From: Haloglomus halophilum
GTDB taxonomy: Archaea > Halobacteriota > Halobacteria > Halobacteriales > Haloarculaceae
Reading direction: 5' to 3'
Length of the DNA stretch: 64,000 nucleotides
Assembly: GCF_024298885.1 (NCBI RefSeq)
Contig: NZ_CP101166.1
Coordinates: forward strand, 434,001-498,000
Part shown: in pieces, positions 40,669 to 49,038 of the stretch
Layout: each line of letters begins with the position of its first letter
Numbering within the stretch: the first letter of the stretch is position 1
Position numbers and translations under genes: made by a program
The notes under the pieces: generated by a model
Database searches by the model: none
What the model saw: the letters and a program-made list of their open reading frames with translations, nothing else
Told to the model about the DNA's origin: nothing

Positions 40669-40935
40669 TCAGACCGCGAGATCGCTCTTCTCGCTGAGTA
40701 CCGTGACGGCCTCGGCGTCGACGTCATCGACCTCCATATGCATCGGGATGAAATCCCGCCGCGCGAACGTCTCGCGCTCGTCCTCGGTCCCGACGGTGCA
40801 CCAGAGCTGGACGCGGTCGGGGCCGTGCCAGTCGCCCTGCCGGGCGATCGCGAAGCAGACGAGTTCCTCGCCGTCGACCTCGATGACGGCGTCCTTGCGG
40901 ATGCCGGGGTCCCCGTGGATGATGAGCCGCTTCAT
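40669..40935 (-). CDS. HAH_0734-family small protein
   Basis: This 88-residue acidic protein 'MKRLIIHGDPGIRKDAVIEV' resembles, from memory, a haloarchaea-specific family annotated HAH_0734. The pattern 'DGEELVCFAIARQGDWHGPD' and 'RVQLWCTVGTEDERETFARR' suggests a compact β-rich fold. No catalytic motif is visible. It is a single gene between the phosphoesterase and the third kinase. Confidence 0.75.
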   Translation of the reverse strand: MKRLIIHGDPGIRKDAVIEVDGEELVCFAIARQGDWHGPDRVQLWCTVGTEDERETFARRDFIPMHMEVDDVDAEAVTVLSEKSDLAV

Positions 40936-40985
40936 GCGCCCACGTTGCGAGCATCGGTGGTTAAGCGTGTCGAAGCGATGCCCGT

Positions 40986-42461
40986 TCAGTTCCCGGGGGG
41001 GACCACGTCGACATCGTGGAACTCGAAGCGAGCGCCCTGGCCGTCGCCGAGCGTCACGCGCCAGCCGTGGGCCTCCGCGAGGTTCCGCACCACGGCCAGC
41101 CCGAGCCCGACCCCGTCGCCCGTGGAGTGGCCCCGGTCGAAGACGCGCTCGCGGTCCGTCTCGGGGACACCCGGGCCATCGTCGGCGACGACGAACCCCG
41201 CCGTCCCGTCTTCGCCCGCGAGCGTGGCCACCGTGACGGTGACATCGTGGCCCGCGGTGGAACCGTGTTCCACGCTGTTCCGGAACAGGTTCTCCAGGAC
41301 ACGGCGGAGCCGCGTGGGGTCGGCCCGGATGACGATATCCGTCGTCACCTCCAGGGTCGCCCCGTGGGTCGACACGCTGTTCCAGGCCGCCTGCGAGATG
41401 GCCCGGAGCGAGACCGGGACCGGGTCGATGACGGTCCGGTCCTGCCGTGCGGCCGTGAGGATGTCGTCGATGAGGTCGTTCAGTCGGGCGAGCGCGTCGG
41501 CCGTTCGTTCCAGGTCCGACGTATCCCGCTCGGCCCGAGCGATGTCCAGTGAGCCGATGGCGACCGACAGCGGGTTCCGGAGGTCGTGGCTCAGCACCGC
41601 CGCGAACTCGTCCAGTTGCTCGTTTCGGGTCCGCAGGCTGTCCTCGCGGGCCGCCTGCTCGGAGATGTCACGCCCGGTCCCGCAGAGCCCGAGGATGTTC
41701 CCGTGGTCGTCGGTGAGCCGGCGGCCCTGCAGTTCGAGCATGGGCGTCCGGCCGTCGGGAAGCGCCGCCCGGACGCGGGCGGACGCCTCACCCTCGCTCA
41801 GAGTCTGTCCGATAGCTTCCTGCACAGCGGCCCAGTCGTCCTCGACGAGGAACTCCCAGGGCCACGTCTCGGCGATCTCCGCGTCCGTGAGCCCCCAGCG
41901 CTCGTTGAACCGTCGGTTCCACCGGACCATCCGCCCGTCGGCATCGATGACGTAGAACAGGTCGGTAAGGCTGTCCAGGGCATGGTCGACCTGCTCGCGC
42001 TTCCAGCGGAGCGTCTCCACGTCCGCGGCGGCGACGAGGGCCGCGGCCCGGCGCGCGACGAGCTCCGGGAGCAATTCGTCGTCGGCCCACACCACGTCCG
42101 CGGCGGGCGCTGCGAGGAGCCCCTGCGCTCCGATCCGGTCGTCCCGCGGGAGGATAGCGAGGAACGGGATGTCGGCCGTGTCCGCGCGGACGGCGTCCAG
42201 CGCTGCCGCCGGGTCGGCACCCAGGGCGACCACGCAGTCGGCCTCGCCGGCCGTCACTGCCGTCGCAGCACGCTCCGGGTCCTCGGTCGTCCGGACGACC
42301 ACGAGCCCTGCGGTCTCGCCGAGGCCCGAGCGGTCGGTGGCCTCTGTGTGTCGAGTTCTGGACGATCCTTCGGCCTCCGTGACGAGCTGGACGACACGGA
42401 CTGGCGCTGTCGAGTCGGTGATCATTCCCCCTCCGCGGTCCACCCCCGTCTGCGACCGCAT
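40986..42461 (-). CDS. PAS-domain sensor histidine kinase
   Basis: This 491-residue soluble kinase has an N-terminal receiver-like α/β domain (about 21-145; 'VRVVQLVTEAEG...FLAILPRDDRI', with no clear phospho-Asp), a PAS/PAC domain (about 155-270) and a HisKA helix with His292 ('AVLSHDLRNPL'). The ATPase domain has 'NLFRNSVEHG' at 391, 'DDGPG' at 427 and 'GDGVGLGLAVV' at 448. The ATG at 42461 is favoured because a TATA box (42482-42491) is 26 nt away, which means a leaderless mRNA. A second ATG 12 codons in is possible. A palindrome overlaps this promoter. Confidence 0.88.
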   Translation of the reverse strand: MRSQTGVDRGGGMITDSTAPVRVVQLVTEAEGSSRTRHTEATDRSGLGETAGLVVVRTTEDPERAATAVTAGEADCVVALGADPAAALDAVRADTADIPFLAILPRDDRIGAQGLLAAPAADVVWADDELLPELVARRAAALVAAADVETLRWKREQVDHALDSLTDLFYVIDADGRMVRWNRRFNERWGLTDAEIAETWPWEFLVEDDWAAVQEAIGQTLSEGEASARVRAALPDGRTPMLELQGRRLTDDHGNILGLCGTGRDISEQAAREDSLRTRNEQLDEFAAVLSHDLRNPLSVAIGSLDIARAERDTSDLERTADALARLNDLIDDILTAARQDRTVIDPVPVSLRAISQAAWNSVSTHGATLEVTTDIVIRADPTRLRRVLENLFRNSVEHGSTAGHDVTVTVATLAGEDGTAGFVVADDGPGVPETDRERVFDRGHSTGDGVGLGLAVVRNLAEAHGWRVTLGDGQGARFEFHDVDVVPPGN

Positions 42462-42465
42462 GGTT

Positions 42466-42482
42466 CCGGTACGCCGTACCGG
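42466..42482. promoter_or_regulatory. Palindrome in the kinase promoter
   Basis: 'CCGGTAC-gcc-GTACCGG' has perfect 7-bp arms with a 3-nt spacer. It sits between the TATA box (42482-42491) and the kinase ATG at 42461, on the transcription start region. It is placed to act as a repressor operator. Confidence 0.6.
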
Positions 42483-42491
42483 TAGATATAC
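42482..42491 (-). promoter_or_regulatory. TATA box of the third kinase gene
   Basis: Minus strand 'aggtatatct', centred 26 nt upstream of the ATG at 42461. Confidence 0.55.
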
Positions 42492-42547
42492 CTCGCGTCG
42501 ATGGCTCCAGAGCGTGCCACCCGCGGGCCTGTCGCGGAACCGAACCC

Positions 42548-42555
42548 GTTTTACC
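42548..42555 (+). promoter_or_regulatory. TATA box of rpl44e
   Basis: 'gttttacc' lies about 31 nt upstream of the ATG at 42582. Confidence 0.4.
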
Positions 42556-42581
42556 GAGGGACGCGCTACCGCCGACAACCT

Positions 42582-42863
42582 ATGGAGATGCCACGCCGGT
42601 TCAACACGTACTGTCCACACTGCAACGCCCACCACCAGCACGAGGTGGAGAAGGTCCGGACGGGCCGCTCCTCGGGCACCAAGTGGGACGCGCGCCGCAC
42701 CCGTCGGGGCAAGAGCGTCATCGGGAACGCCGGGCGCTTCTCGAAGGTGCCCGGTGGGGACAAGCCCACCAAGAAGACGAACCTGCGCTACCGCTGCTCG
42801 GACTGTGGGAAGGCCCACCTCCGCGAGGGATGGCGAGCAGGCAAGCTGGAGCTGACCGAATAA
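42582..42863 (+). CDS. rpl44e: Ribosomal protein L44e
   Basis: This 93-residue basic zinc-binding large-subunit protein starts '[20 protein letters not shown]'. It has the expected cysteine pairs 'YCPHC' and '[10 protein letters not shown]' and the family centre '[20 protein letters not shown]'. eL44 is part of the archaeal/eukaryotic 50S/60S E-site region. The ATG three codons before 'MPRRFNTYC' gives the form typical of haloarchaea. It overlaps rps27e at the stop/start (TAATG), so translation is coupled. Confidence 0.95.
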   Translation: MEMPRRFNTYCPHCNAHHQHEVEKVRTGRSSGTKWDARRTRRGKSVIGNAGRFSKVPGGDKPTKKTNLRYRCSDCGKAHLREGWRAGKLELTE

Positions 42864-43042
42864 TGGCGGGGGATTTCGTCTCCGTCCGGTGTCCGGACTG
42901 CGAGAACGAACAGACCGTCTTCGGGAAGGCCGCCACCGAGGTCGCGTGTGCCGTCTGTGGCCACGTCCTCGTCCGGCCGACGGGTGGCCTCGCCGACATC
43001 GAGGGGGAGGTCCTCGAGGTCGTCGAGTCCCGCGCTGCCTGA
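42863..43042 (+). CDS. rps27e: Ribosomal protein S27e
   Basis: This 59-residue zinc-ribbon small-subunit protein, '[20 protein letters not shown]', has a second CxxC in 'VACAVCGHVLVRPTGGLADI'. Length and motif match archaeal eS27. It begins in the last base of rpl44e (TAATG) and completes the usual L44e-S27e pair. Haloarchaeal genomes often continue with aIF2α; here a glycosyltransferase on the other strand follows instead. Confidence 0.95.
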   Translation: MAGDFVSVRCPDCENEQTVFGKAATEVACAVCGHVLVRPTGGLADIEGEVLEVVESRAA

Positions 43043-43104
43043 ACCGGAGCACTCCATCTCTCCTGCTTTCACGCCCCGAGCCGCCGGCTCGTCGACGCGG
43101 CGGC

Positions 43105-44175
43105 CTACTCGGGTCCGGCGTCGGCGCCCGCCGTCACCGACCGGTAGGCGTCCTCCAGTTCCCGCGCCACCCGCTCTATGGAGTGCTCGGCGGCGGTCTC
43201 CTTCGCGTTCTCGCCGAGCCGCTCGCGGAGGTCGGGGTTCGCGGCCAGGCGGTCAAGCGCCTCGACGTACTCCTCGAACGACGAGCACATCAGGCAGTCC
43301 TCGCCGTCGGTGTAGAACTCACGGAAGACGGGGATGTCGCTCAGGACGACCGCCTTCCCGCAGCTCATCGCTTCGAGGACGACGATGCCCTGGTTCTCGT
43401 CCTTCGTCGGGAGGAGGAACACGTCGCCGGCGCCGTAGCCGCCGCGGATGTCCTCGACCCAGCCGGTGAACGTGGCGTTCTCCGGCGGGTCACGGGTCCA
43501 CTCTTCCACGACGGGTGAGGCGTGTGGCCCCTCGTCGACGTGGCCGAACCAGGTGAAGTCGTAATCGGTGGCCTGTGCGAGTTCACAGAACGTCGTCAGG
43601 CCCTTGCGCTCGAAGACACTGCCGACGGTGAACACGCTCATCCCGTCGATATCGTAGCGGTCGCGGTACTCCGCGCGGAGGTCCTCGTGGCCCTCGAGAC
43701 GCTCGGCGTCGACCCCGTTCGTGAGCTGCCGGATGGGGGCGTCGACGGGGTAGGACTCGATGTTCGAGCGGGTGTACTCCGAGGGCACGAGCACGAGGTC
43801 CGCCTGCGAGTAGAACCACCGCAGGTACCGCCGGAGCGGGCCGGTCACCTGCGAGGAGAAGCGGAACGACTCCGCGAAGTCCTCGGCGGTGACGTGGGCG
43901 TGGAGGACGAGCGGAATCGAGTTGCGCCTCGCGTGGCGGGCGACGGCGACGCTCCCGGGCCCGATGACGTTGCAGTGCGCGAGGTCGTACTCGCGGAAGA
44001 AGCGGTCGCCGAGCAGGCGACGGCCCGCTGCCGAGAGCGGGGAGCCGCCGTTCCAGGGCGAGGTCTCGACGACGTGCTCGGTGTCGGCCAGCGCCGCCCG
44101 CTGGTGGGTGGTGCTGGTGCCGATACCGCTGCGCTCCAACTGGTCCTCCAGTTCGAGGTAGTTGAGGACCCGCAT
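43105..44175 (-). CDS. Glycosyltransferase family 4
   Basis: This 356-residue GT-B enzyme starts 'MRVLNYLELEDQLERSGIGT'. The Rossmann-like N-terminal domain contains 'CNVIGPGSVAVARHARRNSI' and 'LVLHAHVTAEDFAESFR'. The C-terminal donor-binding half has 'FTVGSVFERKGLTTFCELAQ' and 'LLPTKDENQGIVVLEAMSCG' followed by 'KAVVLSDIPVFREF', with the E-x7-E motif of the retaining GT4 family. It probably adds a sugar to a lipid or surface polysaccharide. An AT-rich region at 44229-44240 may be its promoter. It is the first of several sugar-transfer genes up to 49.5 kb. Confidence 0.88.
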   Translation of the reverse strand: MRVLNYLELEDQLERSGIGTSTTHQRAALADTEHVVETSPWNGGSPLSAAGRRLLGDRFFREYDLAHCNVIGPGSVAVARHARRNSIPLVLHAHVTAEDFAESFRFSSQVTGPLRRYLRWFYSQADLVLVPSEYTRSNIESYPVDAPIRQLTNGVDAERLEGHEDLRAEYRDRYDIDGMSVFTVGSVFERKGLTTFCELAQATDYDFTWFGHVDEGPHASPVVEEWTRDPPENATFTGWVEDIRGGYGAGDVFLLPTKDENQGIVVLEAMSCGKAVVLSDIPVFREFYTDGEDCLMCSSFEEYVEALDRLAANPDLRERLGENAKETAAEHSIERVARELEDAYRSVTAGADAGPE

Positions 44176-44846
44176 TCGTTGTTCGAAGGTCGCAGGGGGC
44201 CGCGCTAAACGGTGTCGTTGTAGCATGGAGGCAAAATAATATTTCTATCGTCTTTTTATCTTCTTAACCCTGGGCATATCTGTATAATTTTGGAATTTGT
44301 GGTAAATATGGCCTGGTAGTATGGACCTGGCGTCGGACGAAATCTGTTGAAAGCCCCGCCCGCTCGACCTCCCGCGGCTCGCTGCGGTCCTCGGCCTCAC
44401 TACGTTCGGCCTGCGGTCCTTACATCGCCGGGGGAGGGTCGAGACAGGCGGCCCCTTTCAGTCCCACCCTGTTGCCTGTCGCATCGAGTGTTCGCGCGTG
44501 GTGGTTCCAGCGGAGCGCTAGTATCCCCAAACCTCCCCGCGCGAGCGCCGGTGAGGTAGCGGCCCCTCGCCGTTGGCTCGGGAGCCGCCGACCGGTGGCG
44601 CTCGCACGCTTCCTGGTCTCGGAACCAGCTGGCCGGGCAATCATTCTCCGGCCGGGAGCGCGTGGCCGAGCGCGGACCCGCGAACCACGCGCGACGCGGG
44701 GGAGGGCAGGGGCGGGGTGCCCGTGGAACATCTGTCTCCTAGCGGACTCGAAGGGCGAGAGTGCGAGGGCTTCGTACTGGTCGTCGTTGCCGTCGTCCTG
44801 AGAGCGTAGTGAAACCGAGAAACTGGCCTCAAAAACCGCTACAGTC
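44176..44846. other. Non-coding interval with AT-rich block and GC-rich repeats
   Basis: These 671 bp have no convincing gene. The first part (44222-44320) is AT-rich ('aaaataatatttc', 'tgtataattttgg') and probably holds the GT4 promoter. The rest is GC-rich, with a repeated arrangement of 'gcggtcc' and 'cggcct' units (44389-44419) and arginine-rich frames on both strands. On the minus strand a block 'gggactgaaaggggccgcc' (44450-44468) may be part of a structured RNA or a mobile-element remnant. I checked for RNase P and SRP RNA motifs and found none. Confidence 0.4.
44829..44838 (-). terminator. T-tract after the DUF2298 gene
   Basis: Read on the minus strand, a run of five T (44831-44835) lies 12 nt beyond the stop of the 44847-47354 gene, a plausible archaeal terminator. 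Confidence 0.4.
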
Positions 44847-47354
44847 CTATAATTTCGACTGGTCGACCCGGAGGATGGCGACCCCGTTGCTCCCGCCGGA
44901 CTGGTGGACCACGGTCACGGCCTCGTGCTGGCGGAGGACGCCGATGGTGGTCCCATCGTAGCGGTTGCGCTCGGCCGGGCCGTAGTAGATGTACTCGACG
45001 TTGTAGGCGTCCAGCAGTTCGACCTGCTGTTGTGTCGACCCGGTGTAGATGGTCTCGACATCGTCCACGCGGTTCTGGTACGGCTCCTGCCCGCGATAGC
45101 CGACCTCGTGGAACCAGCCCGCAACGGTCGGGACCCCGGTCAGCGAGGCAGGAGCGGCGGCGCCCTTCCCGGCCTGGGGGTTCCACCGGTAGCCCGCTGG
45201 CGCCGCGGTGACGATGTTCGGCTGGCCCTCCAGCCCGTCGACGTAGGCGATGGCGCGGGCCTCGGCCGGGTGTGACTCCGCGACGAAGGCCTTGCCGTCG
45301 AGCGACTGCGGGCCGCCCGCGTTGAAGTGGGCGGGGACGGCGAAGCCGGCGTACAGGGCGCTGAGGAAGACGAGCCCTGCGGCGAGTCCGCGGCCGAGTG
45401 TGCGCCAGGTGTCGGCGTTCGGCGCGTCGAACGACCAGCGCCCGGCGAAGGCCAGCCGCGTCAGGACGACACCCATCGCGGGCGCCCAGAGCGCCCACAC
45501 CTGCGCGTAGGTCTTGAAGACGGTGTTGAACCGCTCCGGCCCGGCGCGCTCGATGACGTAGAGGAACTCGACGAGGACGACGAGGCCGGCACCGGCGACG
45601 ACGAGCATCGTCTCGTAGCCCACGTCGCGGTCCAGCCGGAGGAGGACCCAGCCGGCCGCCAGCAGCGGGCCGAACAGCGCGAGCGCGGCGAAGTCCATCG
45701 CGTACGCCGTCAGGACGAGATACGGCGCGAGCAGCACCGGGAGCGAGAGGTCCTCGAACGGGTCGAGCCGGCTCCCGACGACGAGCACCGCACCGAGCAG
45801 GAGCAGCGAGGCCGGCAGCCCGCTGCCGACGGGGAGCGGGATGACGTACAGCGGGACGGAGATGGCCGCGACCGAGAACAGCGTCGAGACGAGTGCCGTC
45901 AGGAGCGGCTGCTCGACGCCCCGGAGATCGCGCCCGACGCGGCGACCGAGGTAGGCCCCGAACGCCAGCACGAAGGCGCCGTGGACGAGCAGGAGGCCGC
46001 CCAGCGAACTCCGGCCGGGGAGGAAGCCGACGGACCGGCCGCTGGCGGTCCCCAGCCAGAACGGGAGTGCCCAGAGCACTCCGACGACGAGCATCCCGGC
46101 TGCGAGGCCGAGCGCGAGCCCCGAGCGCAGCGCCTCCTCGCGGAGGCGGTCGCCGAGGCCGACGTCGGTGGGCGCGTCGTCGGACTCGGCGGGGTCGGTC
46201 CCGGTGCCCGCCGCGACCCCGCCATCCGCCCGTGCGAGGTCCGGGAGCCGCCCGCGGACCCGGTCGGGGAGGAGCGTCGACGGGCGCGTGGGTGCGAACG
46301 CCAGCGTGAGGAAGGTGAGCCCGGCCGCCGTCGGGAACGACCACGTGTTGACGACGGCGATGAAGCCCGCCAGCGGCGGAACGAGACCGAAGACGAGGAG
46401 CCGGCGGCGGGTCAGGTCCGCCTCCGGCGTCCGCCAGTAGGCAAAGAGGATGGCCGCCAGCAGCAGCGTGAACGGCGTGCTCATCATGTGTGCGTGGAGG
46501 TCGCCGTTCAGCCACGCGAACAGGGGGAACTCGTTGATGGTGCCCGGGATGACACGGGAGGCCGACCAGTAGGAGAAGTCGGCGGGCGTCCAGGCCGTGA
46601 GCTCGGACGGGAGGCCGGCGGCGGCGACGATACCCGAAGCGATGCCGTCGGGGAGCAACCAGAGCACAGCGAGGGCAGCCGTCTGCAGGTTCGCGGCGAT
46701 GCCGGCGAAGAACGCGCCCAGCGCGCCGGCGAAGCGGCGGGGGGCCCCGTAGACCGCGGCGACGTTGCTCGCGATGCCCCACGCCGAGACGACGAGCGCG
46801 CCGAAGAAGCCCGCGAGCGCGAGGTTGTAGGCGAACCGCGCGGCCGTGCTGGTGAGCATCGTCAGCAGGGCCGCGAGCATGTGACCGCCGTAGTAGTACT
46901 GGACCGGCTCGTTCGCGAACCACATGTCCTCGGGCGCGAGCGTGCCCATCCCGGCGCCCGTCCGCAGGAGCGACTTGAGGAGGCCGAAGTCGAGGAACTT
47001 CTCGCCGCCGATGGGATGGACGGCGGGGTCGAACGCGCGAACGGCGACGACGAACAGGAAGCCGACGGCGAACACGGCCGCGGCCTCGATGGCCCCGCCA
47101 CGGTCGATCTCCACGTCCCCGGCGAGATAGGAGGCGCCGACGAGGGCGAGAAGCCCGGCGATGAGGGCCGGCCAGCCGAAGGCGACCTGCCCGACCAGGT
47201 AGCCGACGATACCGAGTACCGCGAGCGCGAGCGGCAGGGCGAAGGCGGCTCCCCGGTCGGCGAACCGTGGGAACAGCCAGGCGGCCGCCGGCAGCGCCGC
47301 CAGCCCCAGCGCCAGATACGTCACCAGCCAGACGGCGACCAGCAGGTACTCCAT
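44847..47354 (-). CDS. DUF2298 (Chlor_Arch_YYY) multi-pass membrane protein
   Basis: This 835-residue protein with about 16-18 transmembrane helices starts 'MEYLLVAVWLVTYLALGLAA'. The signature 'NEPVQYYYGGHMLAALL' (about 148-164, with the YYY at 153-155) identifies the DUF2298/Chlor_Arch_YYY family. These are large membrane proteins that look like GT-C lipid-sugar transferases and are found in Chloroflexi and archaea. A lumenal loop with 'NEFPLFAWLNGDLHAHMMST' is also family-like. The C-terminal 130 residues form an external α/β domain. The sugar-transfer role is inferred from the fold type and the neighbouring genes. Confidence 0.85.
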   Translation of the reverse strand: MEYLLVAVWLVTYLALGLAALPAAAWLFPRFADRGAAFALPLALAVLGIVGYLVGQVAFGWPALIAGLLALVGASYLAGDVEIDRGGAIEAAAVFAVGFLFVVAVRAFDPAVHPIGGEKFLDFGLLKSLLRTGAGMGTLAPEDMWFANEPVQYYYGGHMLAALLTMLTSTAARFAYNLALAGFFGALVVSAWGIASNVAAVYGAPRRFAGALGAFFAGIAANLQTAALAVLWLLPDGIASGIVAAAGLPSELTAWTPADFSYWSASRVIPGTINEFPLFAWLNGDLHAHMMSTPFTLLLAAILFAYWRTPEADLTRRRLLVFGLVPPLAGFIAVVNTWSFPTAAGLTFLTLAFAPTRPSTLLPDRVRGRLPDLARADGGVAAGTGTDPAESDDAPTDVGLGDRLREEALRSGLALGLAAGMLVVGVLWALPFWLGTASGRSVGFLPGRSSLGGLLLVHGAFVLAFGAYLGRRVGRDLRGVEQPLLTALVSTLFSVAAISVPLYVIPLPVGSGLPASLLLLGAVLVVGSRLDPFEDLSLPVLLAPYLVLTAYAMDFAALALFGPLLAAGWVLLRLDRDVGYETMLVVAGAGLVVLVEFLYVIERAGPERFNTVFKTYAQVWALWAPAMGVVLTRLAFAGRWSFDAPNADTWRTLGRGLAAGLVFLSALYAGFAVPAHFNAGGPQSLDGKAFVAESHPAEARAIAYVDGLEGQPNIVTAAPAGYRWNPQAGKGAAAPASLTGVPTVAGWFHEVGYRGQEPYQNRVDDVETIYTGSTQQQVELLDAYNVEYIYYGPAERNRYDGTTIGVLRQHEAVTVVHQSGGSNGVAILRVDQSKL

Positions 47355-47457
47355 TCGACCGAGGGACGGGTGGCGTCGAACATACGTCTTTCCCACCGTT
47401 CTCGAGGTTTTAACGGGCCACTATTGGCCGGTGAACGGTTCAGAACGGTGAGAACTA

Positions 47458-48207
47458 GTGCGACCGGTTATGGTGGTCCGGCCCTTCGCCTGGGGCATGG
47501 CAACCGGTGGTGCGTGGACATCCGGTTCGACCCCGGGGCTCGCCGTCACGGCGAGTGGCCCCGAGCGGCTAGTCGATCGGCTCCCCAGCGAGGTCTCCCG
47601 GGCAGCGGTCGCGGCGGCGAAGCGGGCCGACGTGCTGGTCGTCGACCGGCGGACGTCGGGAACCCGAACCGAGCGCACGGGCGAGGCCGACATCGCCGGC
47701 CGGACGGTCCTCGTCGTGCCGAAACCCCCCGGCGCGCGCCCGAGTGTGACCTGTCACAGTACCGAGGCGCCCGAGGCGGACCCGGCGGTCGAACTCATCC
47801 GACGGACCGTCGAACTCGACGCGACCGCCGACGCCCACTTCGGCGTCGCCTCGGCCGTCGCCGTCGCGAGCGGTGACGAGCCCCCGTCCGGCGACGTGGG
47901 CGGGTCGGCCGACTGGGTCGCCGCCGACGAGCAGGACGACGGGCTCGACTCCGGGACGCCGGACGCGACGGATGCCTCGTTCGGCTTCTCGGACCCGGAC
48001 GACGGTTCCGGCCAGGTCCCCGACGGCGGCGGCACCACCAGCCGGACGGGCCACGCGAGCGTCTCGCCCTCCGCAGCCGAGCTCGCCGCGCGACGCGACT
48101 CCGTCGACACCGCCGCCTCGCGCGTCCTCGAGGACGGCCCGGACGCGGCGGCGCCGCTGGCGTTCTGCGGTCTCTCGGCGGTCGTCGAGCCACTCGACGG
48201 CACGTGA
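47458..48207 (+). CDS. Acidic hypothetical protein upstream of a GT2 gene
   Basis: This is up to 249 residues from GTG; ATG codons at 47470 and 47497 are alternatives, and the first about 13 codons are doubtful. The N-terminal about 120 residues look like an α/β domain ('SEVSRAAVAAAKRADVLVVD', 'DIAGRTVLVVPKPPGARPSV'). A long acidic, Gly/Ser-rich stretch follows ('AADEQDDGLDSGTPDATDAS'), then a helical C-terminus. Codon use looks coding in most of it. It precedes the GT2-GtrA pair by 45 nt. No function is recognised. Confidence 0.6.
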   Translation: MRPVMVVRPFAWGMATGGAWTSGSTPGLAVTASGPERLVDRLPSEVSRAAVAAAKRADVLVVDRRTSGTRTERTGEADIAGRTVLVVPKPPGARPSVTCHSTEAPEADPAVELIRRTVELDATADAHFGVASAVAVASGDEPPSGDVGGSADWVAADEQDDGLDSGTPDATDASFGFSDPDDGSGQVPDGGGTTSRTGHASVSPSAAELAARRDSVDTAASRVLEDGPDAAAPLAFCGLSAVVEPLDGT

Positions 48208-48252
48208 CCGTAGTCGAACGGCTTTTGCTCCCCCGCTTCCGACCCGTTGGCG

Positions 48253-49038
48253 ATGGCTGACCGGTCGCTGGGACTCGTCGTGCCGGCCTACCAGCCGGAT
48301 GTCGACCGACTCACCGCGTACGTCCGAGCCTGCCGCACGGCGCTCGACCCCGCCGCCCTCCGTATCGAACTCGACGCACCCGCAGCCGGTACCGCCGACA
48401 CCCTCCGCGAGCACCTCCCCGACGTGGGCGTCTCGGTCGCCCGCGAGCGCCGCGGCAAGGGCGCCGCGGTCACGGCCGGCTTCGAGGCCCTCGCGGACGA
48501 GGTGGACGTGCTCGCGTTCGCCGATGCCGACGGCTCCACCCCACCCGAGAGCCTCGCCACCGTCGTGGGGCCGGTACTCGACGGCCGCACCGACCTCGCG
48601 GTCGGGTCGCGCCGCCACCCGGACTCCGAGGTCGTGGGCCACCAGACCCTCGCGCGACGCCGCCTCGGTGACGGCTTCGCCTGGCTCGCGCGCCGCCTGC
48701 TCGACGCCGACTGCTACGACTACCAGTGTGGCGCGAAGGCCATCTCGGCCGACGCCTGGGAACGCGTCCGCCCGCACCTGTACGAGGCCGGCTTCGCCTG
48801 GGACGTCGAACTCATCGCGATGGCCGGCGCACTCGGCCTGCGAGTGCTGGAGGTCCCCATCGAGTGGGAGGACCAGCCCGGGTCGACCGTCGACCCCGTC
48901 GACACCGCCATCTCGCTCGGGGCCGCCCTGTTCGTCGCCCGCCACCGTGCCAAGCGCCTGCAGGACAGCCGCCTGCACGACGCCATCGCCCGCCAGCGCG
49001 CGGACGAGACCGCCCTCGTCGACCGGGAGGAACCGTGA
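48253..49038 (+). CDS. Glycosyltransferase family 2 (dolichyl-phosphate sugar synthase type)
   Basis: This 261-residue soluble GT2 enzyme has the first catalytic Asp region in 'GLVVPAYQPDVDRLTAYVR', the donor-metal motif 'AFADADGSTPPESLATVV' (about 95-112; DADG) and 'VGSRRHPDSEVVGHQTLARR'. A C-terminal acceptor motif 'DYQCGAKAISADAWERVRP' follows. These are marks of the DPM1/AglJ-like group that loads a sugar onto dolichyl phosphate for S-layer glycan assembly. ATG is used. The GtrA gene overlaps its stop (GTGA), so the two are coupled. This is a likely lipid-sugar pathway unit. Confidence 0.87.
   Translation: MADRSLGLVVPAYQPDVDRLTAYVRACRTALDPAALRIELDAPAAGTADTLREHLPDVGVSVARERRGKGAAVTAGFEALADEVDVLAFADADGSTPPESLATVVGPVLDGRTDLAVGSRRHPDSEVVGHQTLARRRLGDGFAWLARRLLDADCYDYQCGAKAISADAWERVRPHLYEAGFAWDVELIAMAGALGLRVLEVPIEWEDQPGSTVDPVDTAISLGAALFVARHRAKRLQDSRLHDAIARQRADETALVDREEP

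Noticed and set aside
44341..44830. RNase P or SRP RNA gene in the GC-rich non-coding interval
   Set aside because: A minus-strand 'agaatgattgcc' looked suggestive of RNase P, but the defining CR-I and CR-V sequences of RNase P RNA and the SRP helix-8 motif are absent on both strands.
45327..47876. 849-codon frame on the + strand opposite the DUF2298 gene
   Set aside because: Antisense shadow of the DUF2298 membrane protein, rich in Arg, Glu and Gly, with no domain or motif.
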